From assembly GCF_000188695.1 (NCBI RefSeq), contig NW_004754902.1, forward strand, positions 730,111 through 745,110: a stretch of 15,000 nucleotides of DNA, given 5' to 3'. The notes beneath the pieces are model-generated. The model saw only the letters and a list, made by a program, of their open reading frames with translations. It searched no databases and was not told the DNA's origin. Position 1 is the stretch's first letter; each line of letters starts with the position of its first letter. Below are positions 1 through 15,000 of this stretch, piece after piece. The position numbers and the translations under genes were made by a program. The DNA comes from Salpingoeca rosetta. Lineage: Eukaryota; Opisthokonta; Choanoflagellata; Craspedida; Salpingoecidae.

Positions 1-85
<85 letters not shown>
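1..85. repeat. (AC)n microsatellite, cyclase intron 10
   Basis: An uninterrupted AC tract from the window edge; reads as GT in the transcript, about 80 bases after the exon 10 donor. Confidence 0.95.
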
Positions 86-89
<4 letters not shown>

Positions 90-167
90 AGCGCAAGCAA
101 GCAAGTGGCCCCTCTCCCTCCCCCCACTCGTACTGTTGCCCAACCCCGGTCTTCGCTTCCCCATCAC

Positions 168-351
168 CGCGGCATGTTGTGCGACCTTGCTGACGAGGTG
201 GTCGTGGCTCGGCGCAGTGGCGTCGCCGGACGGAGCGGGCACCTCGAGCTTCAGCCCGTGGATGTTGACGAAGATGACAGACACATTGCGCATCTCAGAC
301 TGCGGCGGCTGGTTCTCGTCCAGACACTGCAGCACCGCTTTCGGGATGTAC
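168..351 (-). CDS. ADCY10: Cyclase exon 10: start of C2 domain
   Basis: It encodes [16 protein letters not shown], then [18 protein letters not shown], corresponding to the start of sAC C2. The first metal Asp is replaced by Asn, as in animal sAC, where C2 does not bind metal. The end is set at GCG|GTGATG, keeping SKVAQHAA. An earlier AAG|GTCGCA donor at 180 is also in phase 0. The following intron runs to the left edge. Confidence 0.85.
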
Positions 352-1611
352 CTGAAGGCCGAGGAGAGGGAGGAGGTGGTGGGGGCGGGAGGTTGAGATA
401 TAAGCCGTTTGGAGAAGGGGAGAAAACAAGCACATACTATGTACACTCACGCACACGCACACACACAGATGTACACTCACGCACACGCACACAGATGCAC
501 ACAGATGCACGCACAGACACACAAGATACGCACACACATACGCACGCACACAAGACACACACATAACATGAACACGTGTCAAACACTCCATCGCACCCAT
601 GCACCATGCTGTGCTGACCTGCGCATGAGTCTATTGACTTGCTCGTTGACGGGGAGGCGATAGGAGTAGTCCTTTGGAATGTCAATGTGGCGCACGGCGT
701 CGATGCGGATAAATGCGCGGTGGGCAGGGTCCTTTGGCGGCTCACGCTCCCCGCGGTCAGCGAGGGCGCCAATCGTCGTCTTGCCCTGAGGTCGCGATGG
801 GGGGGGAAGTGATTGTGTGATTTGTGAATGTGCGCGCGTGCGCGTGTGTGTGTGTGGGGGGGGGTGTTCGACAACAGGCAGATAACAGAAAAGTGCACCA
901 CCACCAATTACATCAAGCATCACTCACAAACGCAACCACAAAACAACCAAAACAACGACACAACGCGCTAACACGTACCTGGATGATTTTTCCGGCAATT
1001 TCTGCGGCCTCTGGAGAGATGACTGTCTCGCCCGGTTTTGCGAGCGGTTCCGCAATGGCAATCTGAGTCATGGGCGGACCAGCCAAGATGTACTCCCAGC
1101 GCTGACGAGGGTCGGGAGGGTAGGTGGGAGGAGGAGGTGGTGGTGGTGGTGGTGGTGGTGGTGGGACGATGAGATGGGATGAGGTGTACGGTCGGTCAGT
1201 GGAGGTGAACGCACCATTGCAACATGAAAGGACGTTTCATGTAAGCATGACATGTCCCTTCGCTCTCCCAATCACCCACCACCACCACCACCAACAACAC
1301 CACCACCACCACCAACACGACCACTGTAATCCATCACCCATCGGCACGGACCATCACGAGCGAGCCTACCTTGAAGATGCCACCGACGTGGACGGACGTG
1401 AGCCGGCCCGCGCCGATGCCCATGTGCAGCCGCAACCGCACACCTGGCTCGGTTGCCGTCGCCTTGATCGCCAGGTACTGGTCGAGCTTCTGCTCGTTTG
1501 GGAGGCGAAGGGGGGAGGAGGAGGTGGTGATGGTGGTGGTGATGATTTGGAAGTGTGAGAAGGGATGTGGGGAAGGGTGAAGACGCAGATGCCTCGATTC
1601 GTGAACACCCG

Positions 1612-1693
<82 letters not shown>

Positions 1694-2840
1694 GAGGCGA
1701 GGACCTGATGGAGTTCGTGTGCGCAGGCGCATGCGCGCATTGTTGCGACGGCGAGCGAGGGGGCGACGTAACCCTCTGTGCGGGCACTCTCCTCCTCGTC
1801 CACGAACCACACGATCGACAGCGCATCGCCAGAGAACTGCACACACGTGCACAACAGAGGGGAGGGGGGCAGATATCATGGTGGTGGTGATGGTGGTGGT
1901 GAGGAAGACACGACAAAGAACAGCGCAACAAAATAAAGCTGTTTTGAGCAGCCATACACATCATTGCAACCGCAAGACAGAAACATGCACGCACACACTT
2001 ATGCACACGCACGCACCTTGACGACGTCGCCGCCGAACGCATCGACGACCTTGAGGAGACGCGAGAAGAAGTTGTTGATGATGCGGCTCAGCTCCTCGGC
2101 CCCGTTCGGCTGGCGGGTAACCATGATGGCAGTGGCAGTGAGAACACGACGCTGGCACGCAAAATAAATAACGCGTTGCACACACACACACACACACACA
2201 GACGCACATACACACACGCACACACACACACACTAACACACACACGCGCACACACACACACTAACACACACACACACACACGCACACACACACGAACACA
2301 CCTTCTTTGCGAGGCGCTGTGTCATTGCAGTGAATCCTGATGCGTCTGCAAACAGCACTGCGCCAAGTTTTGTCGTACCCGTCGCCTCCTGGACAGGCGC
2401 GATCGCGATCATCATGATTGTCGTGGTGGTGGTGGTGGTGGTGGTGGTGGTGGTGGTGGTGCAGGGTTTGAAAGGTGAGAGGTTAACCCGGGCAATACGA
2501 GAGGAACAGGGAGAAGGTCGATGGAAGGGCATGCATGATCATCATCATCGCACACACACGCACACGCACACGCACACACACACACACACGCACACACACA
2601 CACACATACACACACGTGACAAACGAACACGGGAAGCGCACCTCGATTTCGTCTTCGACGTTGAGGAGGTACTTGTGCAGTTGGCGCGACACGAAACTGA
2701 AGGGAATGCCGTGCATGCAGGCAAAAGTGAGATCAACGCATGGAGTGGAATTTTCGCGCAGCTGATGCTTGCATGCACGCACGCGCAAGAGGCGACGAGC
2801 ACATCACAAACACACACACACACAACACACACAACACACG

Positions 2841-2895
<55 letters not shown>

Positions 2896-3202
2896 ATGTA
2901 CACATCACAGTGCGCCTCCCCCGCCCGCATCACCTGATCACGGGGTTGTCCTTGAAGATGAGGACACCGAGACAGGAGCTGAGACTGCGCAAACTCTTGA
3001 CGCGGTCCCATCCGGTCTTCTTGCGCTTCAATTTCTTCTTCGGGGAGCGCTCCAGCATCTGCGGATCACTCGCAGCGCGGCGCGACGCCCACCTGGAGGG
3101 CGATGATGGTGATGATGGTGGTGGCGATGATGGTGGTGGTGGTAAATGAAGGTGAGCGGTGAAGGGGTGCTTGGGAAGCAGAGGAAGTGCTAATAATGGC
3201 CG

Positions 3203-3267
<65 letters not shown>

Positions 3268-3349
3268 CCACCACCACAACAACAACAACAACAACAACAA
3301 CAACAGCAACAACAACAAAAACAACAACAGCAACAACAACAAAAACAAT

Positions 3350-3381
<32 letters not shown>

Positions 3382-3386
3382 CGACG

Positions 3387-3423
<37 letters not shown>

Positions 3424-3430
3424 AAACAAT

Positions 3431-3464
<34 letters not shown>

Positions 3465-4236
3465 ACAACAACCACAACAACAACGACAACAACAACAACA
3501 ACAACAACAACAACAGCAACAAGAGGCAGGCACGTGCGTGGACTGCCAAGCACATGCCACATGCATGCATGCATGCATGCATCAGATGTGCGACTGACAA
3601 GAACGACCCAGAGTACAATGGACGAATACCACCACGACCACCATCACAACGCACCCCTGCGCGGGTTTTGGTTCCTCGGATCGGTGTTTCTGCGCCGTTG
3701 GATGACGGCTCCACGTGCGGCGGCGGTCGCGCGCATCGACACCAGTGCCATCGTCAAAGCCATCACCATCACCGCCATCATCATCTTCGTCACCATCGCG
3801 GCTGTTTGGGCGCGTGTGTCCGTTGACCCCGAGCACGGGCAGGGAGTCTGTTGCCGCTGGTGCTTCAACACCCGATGATGTCTTCAACAGCCGCAGCACC
3901 CTGCTCGCACTCGCAGCTGTGCTGGCGTCATTGCCATGTGCTCTACCGCTACTGCTTGTGTGAGTGTTGGTGTCAGTGTTGGTGTGGGTGTGGGTGTTTT
4001 CATTGTGGTTGCCTGTGGTGGCTGTGGTGGGGTGGTTCTGCTTCGCATCATCACGAGCACCATCACCGCCATTGTCACCGCCATTGTCACCGCCACGATT
4101 CCGGGTGGTGAAGCCAACACTCTCTGCATCGGTCGACACCGCGCTCTCACACACAGAGGACGACGATGGCGCCGATCGCGGGATCATGGACAGCTCGTCA
4201 CGTCCAAGCAGCATCATCATCGCCATGTCGGCACGC

Positions 4237-4321
<85 letters not shown>

Positions 4322-5603
4322 GGTGACCGGCACCTTGCTCCTCGTCATCCCCGTCGCCGTGGTGCTGTCCTCGGTCGCGCATGTGGTCGTGGGGTGGCTG
4401 ACCCGGTCCCTGTTGTGACTGCAGACGCTGGTGTGTTTGCTCGTGCCAGCCACGCCCGCGTTGTTCGCGTTGTGACGCTGCCACTCCAGCCTGCCTGTCA
4501 TCACGTCCACGACCATCGCCATCTCTCGCCATCGCGTGTGGTCGATGCGTTGGCAGCCACGCACTGCCCGTCCCGGCACCCACCTCTCCTCCACTGGTGC
4601 CCGAGAGCGGCTGCATTGACGTGACGTTGTCGGTGGATGCGGGGCGCGGCAACCGAGACCCACCTGTGGTCGCCCCTGCTGGCATCATCGCACGTGCTGC
4701 GTTTGCTGCGGAAGACCCGCCCACAGATGGCAGCGGTGGTTCTGGTGCAGGCGCGTGTGCATGTTGGTGCTGTTGCTGGTGCTCGCCGTCATGGCTGGCA
4801 TATGTGCGCCCCTCTCTCAGCCCACTCGCGCTGTGCGTGATTGCGTGGTGACGACCTTCACCTGCTGCTGTCATGTGTGCCGATGTTGGTGGTGGCGTGG
4901 CCTGTTGGCTCGTCGCCAGGCTGCTGCTCGGCGTGCTGAACGACGGCAACGGTGGCGGGGACTCTGCCGCAATGTCGCTCACCTGGGACATGTGCCACTC
5001 CGCCAACGATAGCGTGGTTGTGCCGTGTGTGTCGTTCGCGTTGATGCCATTCCGGCTTTGACCGTGGTGGTGGTCGTGGTGGTCGTCGTGGCGCCTGTCC
5101 ATGCGTGTGCTTGATAGTGCTCCGTCACCAACGGCGTTGCTGTTGCTGTTGCTGGTGCTGTTGCTGTTGATGCGAGGTGCAGTGCCACCAACGTGAGGGA
5201 CATCGTGCACGCCGTGCCGGTGTGTAGTTGTTTCAGGTGGCGGTTGTTGTTCCCTGTCGTGGTTGCCCATCACAACGTCGCGAAAGAGTGCGCTGTGGCC
5301 GTCATGGTGGTAGAGGTGTGGACGGTGTTTGGGCAGGTGCTGGCGGTGGTTACCATCCTCACCACTAACATCACCACCACCTCCACCACCACCACCACCT
5401 GTCTGTGTGTGTGGCGTGCGCGGGCTGTCTTGGGGAGGTTGTGAGAGCAAGCGCCGCTCCGTGGCAACAAAGCTGTTGAGGGAGGCATCCTGTGGTCTCG
5501 CGTGATGTGCAGGGTGCGCGGTTGTCTGGCTCGCGCCTGTGGTGGAGAGCTGGGACTGCCACGCGGACGCCTCCAGCAAGGCGCTGACCGTCCCTTCACT
5601 CAT
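168..5603 (-). CDS. ADCY10: Soluble adenylyl cyclase (ADCY10-type), N-terminal part, 10 exons, continues past left edge
   Basis: Class III adenylyl cyclase of the soluble type, which makes cAMP from ATP without membrane segments. The exons read 5603-3655, 3092-2934, 2696-2642, 2388-2302, 2109-2017, 1836-1705, 1489-1370, 1101-979, 785-619 and 351-168. All introns are GT-AG, all phases match, and together they give 1023 codons without a stop. The C1 domain starts near residue 722. It shows [11 protein letters not shown] (metal Asp about 736), [13 protein letters not shown], the Lys-Phe-Ser-Gly-Asp motif (Lys about 781, second metal Asp about 785) and [11 protein letters not shown]2 begins near residue 983 with VIFVNIHGL, where Asn replaces the metal Asp, as in animal sAC. 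About 720 residues precede C1, against roughly 40 in human sAC. The start ATG at 5603 is the first Met after a CA tract; an upstream in-frame Met exists but would encode Thr-His repeats. The rest of C2 and the large C-terminal region lie outside the window. The family call is secure; the link of exon 1 to the rest rests on matching phase and splice sites. Confidence 0.85.
439..562. repeat. CA-rich minisatellite, cyclase intron 9
   Basis: The 22-base unit beginning ATGTACACTCACGCACACGC occurs at 439 and again at 469 (30-base period), then decays into ATGCACACAG units and plain CA repeats. Confidence 0.85.
619..785 (-). CDS. ADCY10: Cyclase exon 9: C1-C2 linker
   Basis: 55 codons and two bases. 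It encodes the charged linker [17 protein letters not shown], then [14 protein letters not shown], the helix that precedes C2 in sAC-type proteins. The acceptor is GACCTCAG and the donor AG|GTCAGC. Confidence 0.88.
836..865. repeat. TG then poly-G tract, cyclase intron 8
   Basis: A GTGTGTG run followed by nine G; CA/C-rich in the transcript and about 50-80 bases before the exon 9 acceptor. Confidence 0.8.
979..1101 (-). CDS. ADCY10: Cyclase exon 8: end of C1
   Basis: 41 codons including [20 protein letters not shown] and GETVISPEA. It aligns without gaps over 29 residues to the human FLVIGQAVDDVRLAQ...VILSPNC segment. The position of human Arg176, which contacts bicarbonate, is Ala here (about residue 880). 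The donor is CAG|GTACGT, a full consensus. Confidence 0.9.
1129..1163. repeat. (GGT)n, cyclase intron 7 acceptor side
   Basis: A GGAGGTGGTGGT run; transcript ACC repeat about 27 bases before the exon 8 acceptor. Confidence 0.9.
1276..1319. repeat. (CAC)n, cyclase intron 7 donor side
   Basis: CACCACCACCAACAACACC run; transcript GTG repeat about 50 bases after the exon 7 donor, complementary to the tract at 1129-1163. Confidence 0.9.
1370..1489 (-). CDS. ADCY10: Cyclase exon 7: C1 beta strand and glycine turn
   Basis: 40 codons, [16 protein letters not shown] then [20 protein letters not shown], equivalent to the IRVKIGLAAGHISMLVFG strand pair of human sAC C1. The donor is AAG|GTAGGC and the acceptor ACGAGCAG; phase 0 at both ends. 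Confidence 0.9.
1615..1692. repeat. (CA)39 microsatellite, cyclase intron 6
   Basis: A pure CA tract; transcript GT repeat beginning 12 bases after the exon 6 donor. Confidence 0.95.
1705..1836 (-). CDS. ADCY10: Cyclase exon 6: second C1 metal Asp
   Basis: 44 codons opening with [15 protein letters not shown], matching FAGDALLALW of human sAC; its Asp is the second metal ligand. The exon ends CAHELHQ before donor CAG|GTCCTC. The acceptor is GTGTGCAG. Confidence 0.92.
1871..1902. repeat. (GGT)n/GAT tract, cyclase intron 5 acceptor side
   Basis: GGTGGTGATGGTGGTGGTG run; CCA-type in the transcript, about 35 bases before the exon 6 acceptor. Confidence 0.85.
2017..2109 (-). CDS. ADCY10: Cyclase exon 5: C1 core, ends on the bicarbonate-site Lys
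   Basis: 31 codons starting [15 protein letters not shown] and ending AFGGDVVK, closely matching the human sAC segment GAEQLVEILN...FGGDILK. The last codon encodes the Lys that corresponds to the bicarbonate-contacting Lys95 of human sAC. An upstream in-phase CAG at 2132-2130 is a possible alternative acceptor. The donor is AAG|GTGCGT. Confidence 0.9.
2178..2300. repeat. Interrupted (CA)n, cyclase intron 4
   Basis: CA repeat with interspersed GACG, ATA and CTAA interruptions. In the transcript the GT run starts at the exon 4 donor itself. Confidence 0.9.
2302..2388 (-). CDS. ADCY10: Cyclase exon 4: C1 metal-binding motif
   Basis: 29 codons containing [20 protein letters not shown], the first strand and helix of a class III cyclase catalytic domain. 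The Asp of FAD matches the first metal-binding Asp of human sAC C1 (FVDISGFTAMTE in recalled sequence). The acceptor is CTGTCCAG and the donor AAG|GTGTGT. Confidence 0.92.
2423..2461. repeat. (GTG)n, cyclase intron 3 acceptor side
   Basis: About 13 GTG/TGG units; CAC repeat in the transcript, 34 bases before the exon 4 acceptor. Confidence 0.9.
2550..2617. repeat. (CA)n, cyclase intron 3 donor side
   Basis: CA with CG interruptions; GT-rich in the transcript, about 25 bases after the exon 3 donor. Confidence 0.9.
2642..2696 (-). CDS. ADCY10: Cyclase exon 3: helix leading into C1
   Basis: A 55-base exon encoding [19 protein letters not shown], an amphipathic segment at the place where sAC proteins have a conserved helix before the first catalytic domain. 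The acceptor is CCCTTCAG and the donor GAG|GTGCGC; it enters in phase 2 and leaves in phase 0. Confidence 0.8.
2809..2893. repeat. (CA)n, cyclase intron 2
   Basis: CA tract with AACACA interruptions; GT in the transcript, about 40 bases after the exon 2 donor. Confidence 0.9.
2934..3092 (-). CDS. ADCY10: Cyclase exon 2: basic region before C1
   Basis: The acceptor is CCTCCAG and the donor AG|GTGATG, with phase 2 in and out. The exon encodes a basic stretch ([17 protein letters not shown]) followed by [10 protein letters not shown], which leads into the helix ahead of the C1 domain. The Lys/Arg cluster could be a nuclear or membrane-contact signal; that is inference. Confidence 0.75.
3203..3522. 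repeat. (CAA)n about 320 bases, cyclase intron 1
   Basis: The longest repeat in the window: CAA/AAC units with scattered CAG, CGA, CCA, AAAA and ATAA variants. It reads TTG/GTT in the transcript, opposite to the CAA-coded polyQ of exon 1. Confidence 0.95.
3561..3582. repeat. (ATGC)5 self-complementary tract, cyclase intron 1
   Basis: Alternating ATGC tetranucleotides; each strand is its own complement, so it can form a cruciform or RNA hairpin. Confidence 0.9.
3655..5603 (-). CDS. ADCY10: Cyclase exon 1: long disordered N-terminal extension with Q29
   Basis: This exon is open for 649 codons plus two bases and starts [16 protein letters not shown]. It is rich in His, Gln, Ser, Asp and Gly, with Asn-Ser repeats, a poly-Gly run and a pure run of 29 Gln (28 CAA plus one CAG) at 4322-4236. 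No domain is recognisable. The donor is GG|GTGCGT, leaving phase 2, which fits the next acceptor. It could instead be a separate upstream gene, but no stop or second promoter separates it from exon 2. Confidence 0.65.
4236..4322 (-). repeat. (CAA)28CAG coding polyglutamine
   Basis: A pure CAA run with one terminal CAG in cyclase exon 1, coding 29 Gln between His and Arg-Ala-Asp. Purity suggests recent expansion. Confidence 0.95.
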
Positions 5604-5617
5604 TGCGCTGGTGCAAC

Positions 5618-5618
<1 letters not shown>

Positions 5619-5671
<53 letters not shown>
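5619..5671. repeat. (GT)n before cyclase start
   Basis: A pure tract; CA in the transcript, ending about 15 bases before the start codon and 9 bases before a CAG acceptor candidate. Confidence 0.95.
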
Positions 5672-5672
<1 letters not shown>

Positions 5673-5927
5673 CGTGGTTGAGCAGCGGGTTCGCGTGCAC
5701 AACAAACAAACGACTGCCTTGCAGTTGTGTTGAGGTGTAGACGCGGGTGCAAAGGAGACACGGGGTGGACGTGAACACGGGTTTGAGCTGCGAAGGACTC
5801 ATGGACTAAGGAGAAGACATGCGAATACGTGTGCGTGTGTACATACGTGAAGACAGTGCAGGGCAGCAAACAACGCAAGCGAGCAGACAGAGGGCAATGC
5901 CCACACGTCCTGAACACAAACTTACGC

Positions 5928-5948
5928 ACACACACACGCACAAGTCGT

Positions 5949-5982
<34 letters not shown>

Positions 5983-6040
5983 GTCGTTCACGCACACACA
6001 CACACACACACACAAGTCGTACACACACACACACACATAC
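5928..6040. repeat. CA tracts punctuated by AAGTCGT
   Basis: Three copies of AAGTCGT at 5942, 5981 and 6014 separate CA runs, followed by CATACAAACG. Confidence 0.9.
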
Positions 6041-6426
6041 AAACGCATTTGTCGTTGTCTTGGGTGGTGCAACAGCAACAAGGTGGAAGCAACACACTCA
6101 ATCACACAAACAACGCGCGTGCGAGAGAACAGAAGGGCAACTCACTCAGTGCTGCCACGCGGTCTGGGTTACAGCTCCTCAGTCTGCTCCCCGCGAGAAC
6201 GAAAGAGTGAGGAGTGGCGGGAGGAAGTGGAAGAGGAGGTGGGGAACACGACGAGAGACCTTGCTTGCTTGCTTGCTTGGTGGCAGACACCGCCGCAGAC
6301 CACAACCCAACGCCCCAATCGCACGCAAATGGCAGGCACAGCGAAGCAACACGCCAAACAACACAGCAACGCCTTTCACTCCTCGTCCTTTCCGTTTTCC
6401 CCCAACGCAGAAATATTGCGAATATC

Positions 6427-6432
6427 TTTAAT
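6427..6432 (-). promoter_or_regulatory. Candidate SCAPER poly(A) signal ATTAAA
   Basis: ATTAAA on the minus strand about 108 bases after the SCAPER stop, in an AT-rich patch (AATATTTCTG lies close by). It is the commonest variant of AATAAA; no AATAAA is nearer. Usage is inferred. Confidence 0.4.
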
Positions 6433-6539
6433 CATGTTTCCGAGGCATCTTTGCGTGTTGGGGTTGGCGTGTGTGTTGGGTGCGTGTGTGTGTGCGTGTG
6501 TGCGTGCATGCGGAGAATAAGCATCACACAGAGCACATG

Positions 6540-14890
<8,351 letters not shown>

Positions 14891-15000
14891 CTTTCCGCGT
14901 GTCGTGTCGTCGTCATAGACGAATGCGAACTGATTTCAGTCTGCGTTTGGCGCAGACTTGTGCTGCTATGCGGAATATTTGCGGTGGAATTCATGGGATG
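14891..15000. other. SCAPER 5' flank
   Basis: Contains the upstream in-frame TGA at 14938-14936 that supports the start codon. No TATA box or other recognisable element; the next gene is outside the window. Confidence 0.6.

Larger units (their letters stand above)
5608..6040 (-). other. Possible 5'-UTR intron of the cyclase gene
   Basis: A consensus donor GTATGT at 6040-6035 is followed at once by a GT repeat. A CA repeat at 5671-5619 is followed by TTGCACCAG, whose AG ends at 5608, four bases before the start ATG. This is the same layout as the coding introns. There is no transcript evidence, so it is a prediction. Confidence 0.35.
5604..6539. other. Intergenic region between SCAPER 3' end and cyclase 5' end
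   Basis: No coding sequence is supported here. It holds the candidate ATTAAA signal, a four-unit GCTT run (6263-6278), CA repeats broken by AAGTCGT, and the TG tract before the cyclase start. Open frames across the CA tracts only encode Thr-His repeats. No TATA box is evident. Confidence 0.7.

Noticed and set aside
3159..3878. Long plus- and minus-strand frames of poly-Thr, poly-Val, poly-Cys and poly-Leu
   Set aside because: They are the trinucleotide repeat read in different frames; the repeat lies in cyclase intron 1.
4900..5600. Introns inside the low-complexity cyclase exon 1
   Set aside because: The frame is open without a break, and no strong donor/acceptor pair is needed. Cryptic introns cannot be excluded without transcripts.
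5604..5705. Upstream Met at 5705 as the cyclase start
   Set aside because: It would add a Thr-His repeat encoded by a microsatellite. The Met at 5603 follows a plausible acceptor and begins ordinary sequence.

Overview
This is a eukaryotic window: a fairly GC-rich protist-type genome with many short GT-AG introns, loaded with CA/TG, CAA/TTG, CCA/TGG and TACA simple repeats. Both recognisable genes match proteins best known from animals (a soluble adenylyl cyclase and SCAPER). A choanoflagellate or other unicellular holozoan is therefore a reasonable guess, but both families also occur outside holozoans and the sequence does not fix the species. There is no sign of bacterial gene organisation.

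Both genes lie on the minus strand, head to tail. (1) Positions 5603 down to 168, continuing off the left edge, hold the N-terminal part of a soluble (ADCY10-type) adenylyl cyclase. Exon 1 is very long and low-complexity (about 650 residues, with a run of 29 Gln). Short exons follow that encode the complete C1 catalytic domain, a linker and the start of C2. Ten exons join with consistent phase into 1023 codons. (2) Positions 14890 down to 6540 hold an apparently complete SCAPER homologue. It has the conserved N-terminal domain, a charged coiled coil with its LSSPSRK entry motif, a long low-complexity middle, and the helical C-terminal domain, in about 18 exons. Two places remain unresolved: exons 5 to 7 (about 13360-12974), and the exon 10/11 junction (about 9982/9750), where the reading phases do not meet.

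The 937 bases between the genes (5604-6539) hold the SCAPER 3' end, with a candidate ATTAAA signal, and the cyclase 5' end, with a possible 5'-UTR intron. Positions 14891-15000 are the SCAPER 5' flank and show nothing recognisable. I see no supported plus-strand gene, RNA gene or transposon.

The most unusual signal is in the introns. Read in transcript orientation, GT/GTG-type simple repeats sit just after splice donors, and CA/CCA-type repeats sit just before acceptors, across most introns of both genes. Several introns carry both kinds and could fold their two ends together. SCAPER and soluble adenylyl cyclase are both linked to cilia or flagella in animals, but any functional link between these two neighbours is inference.
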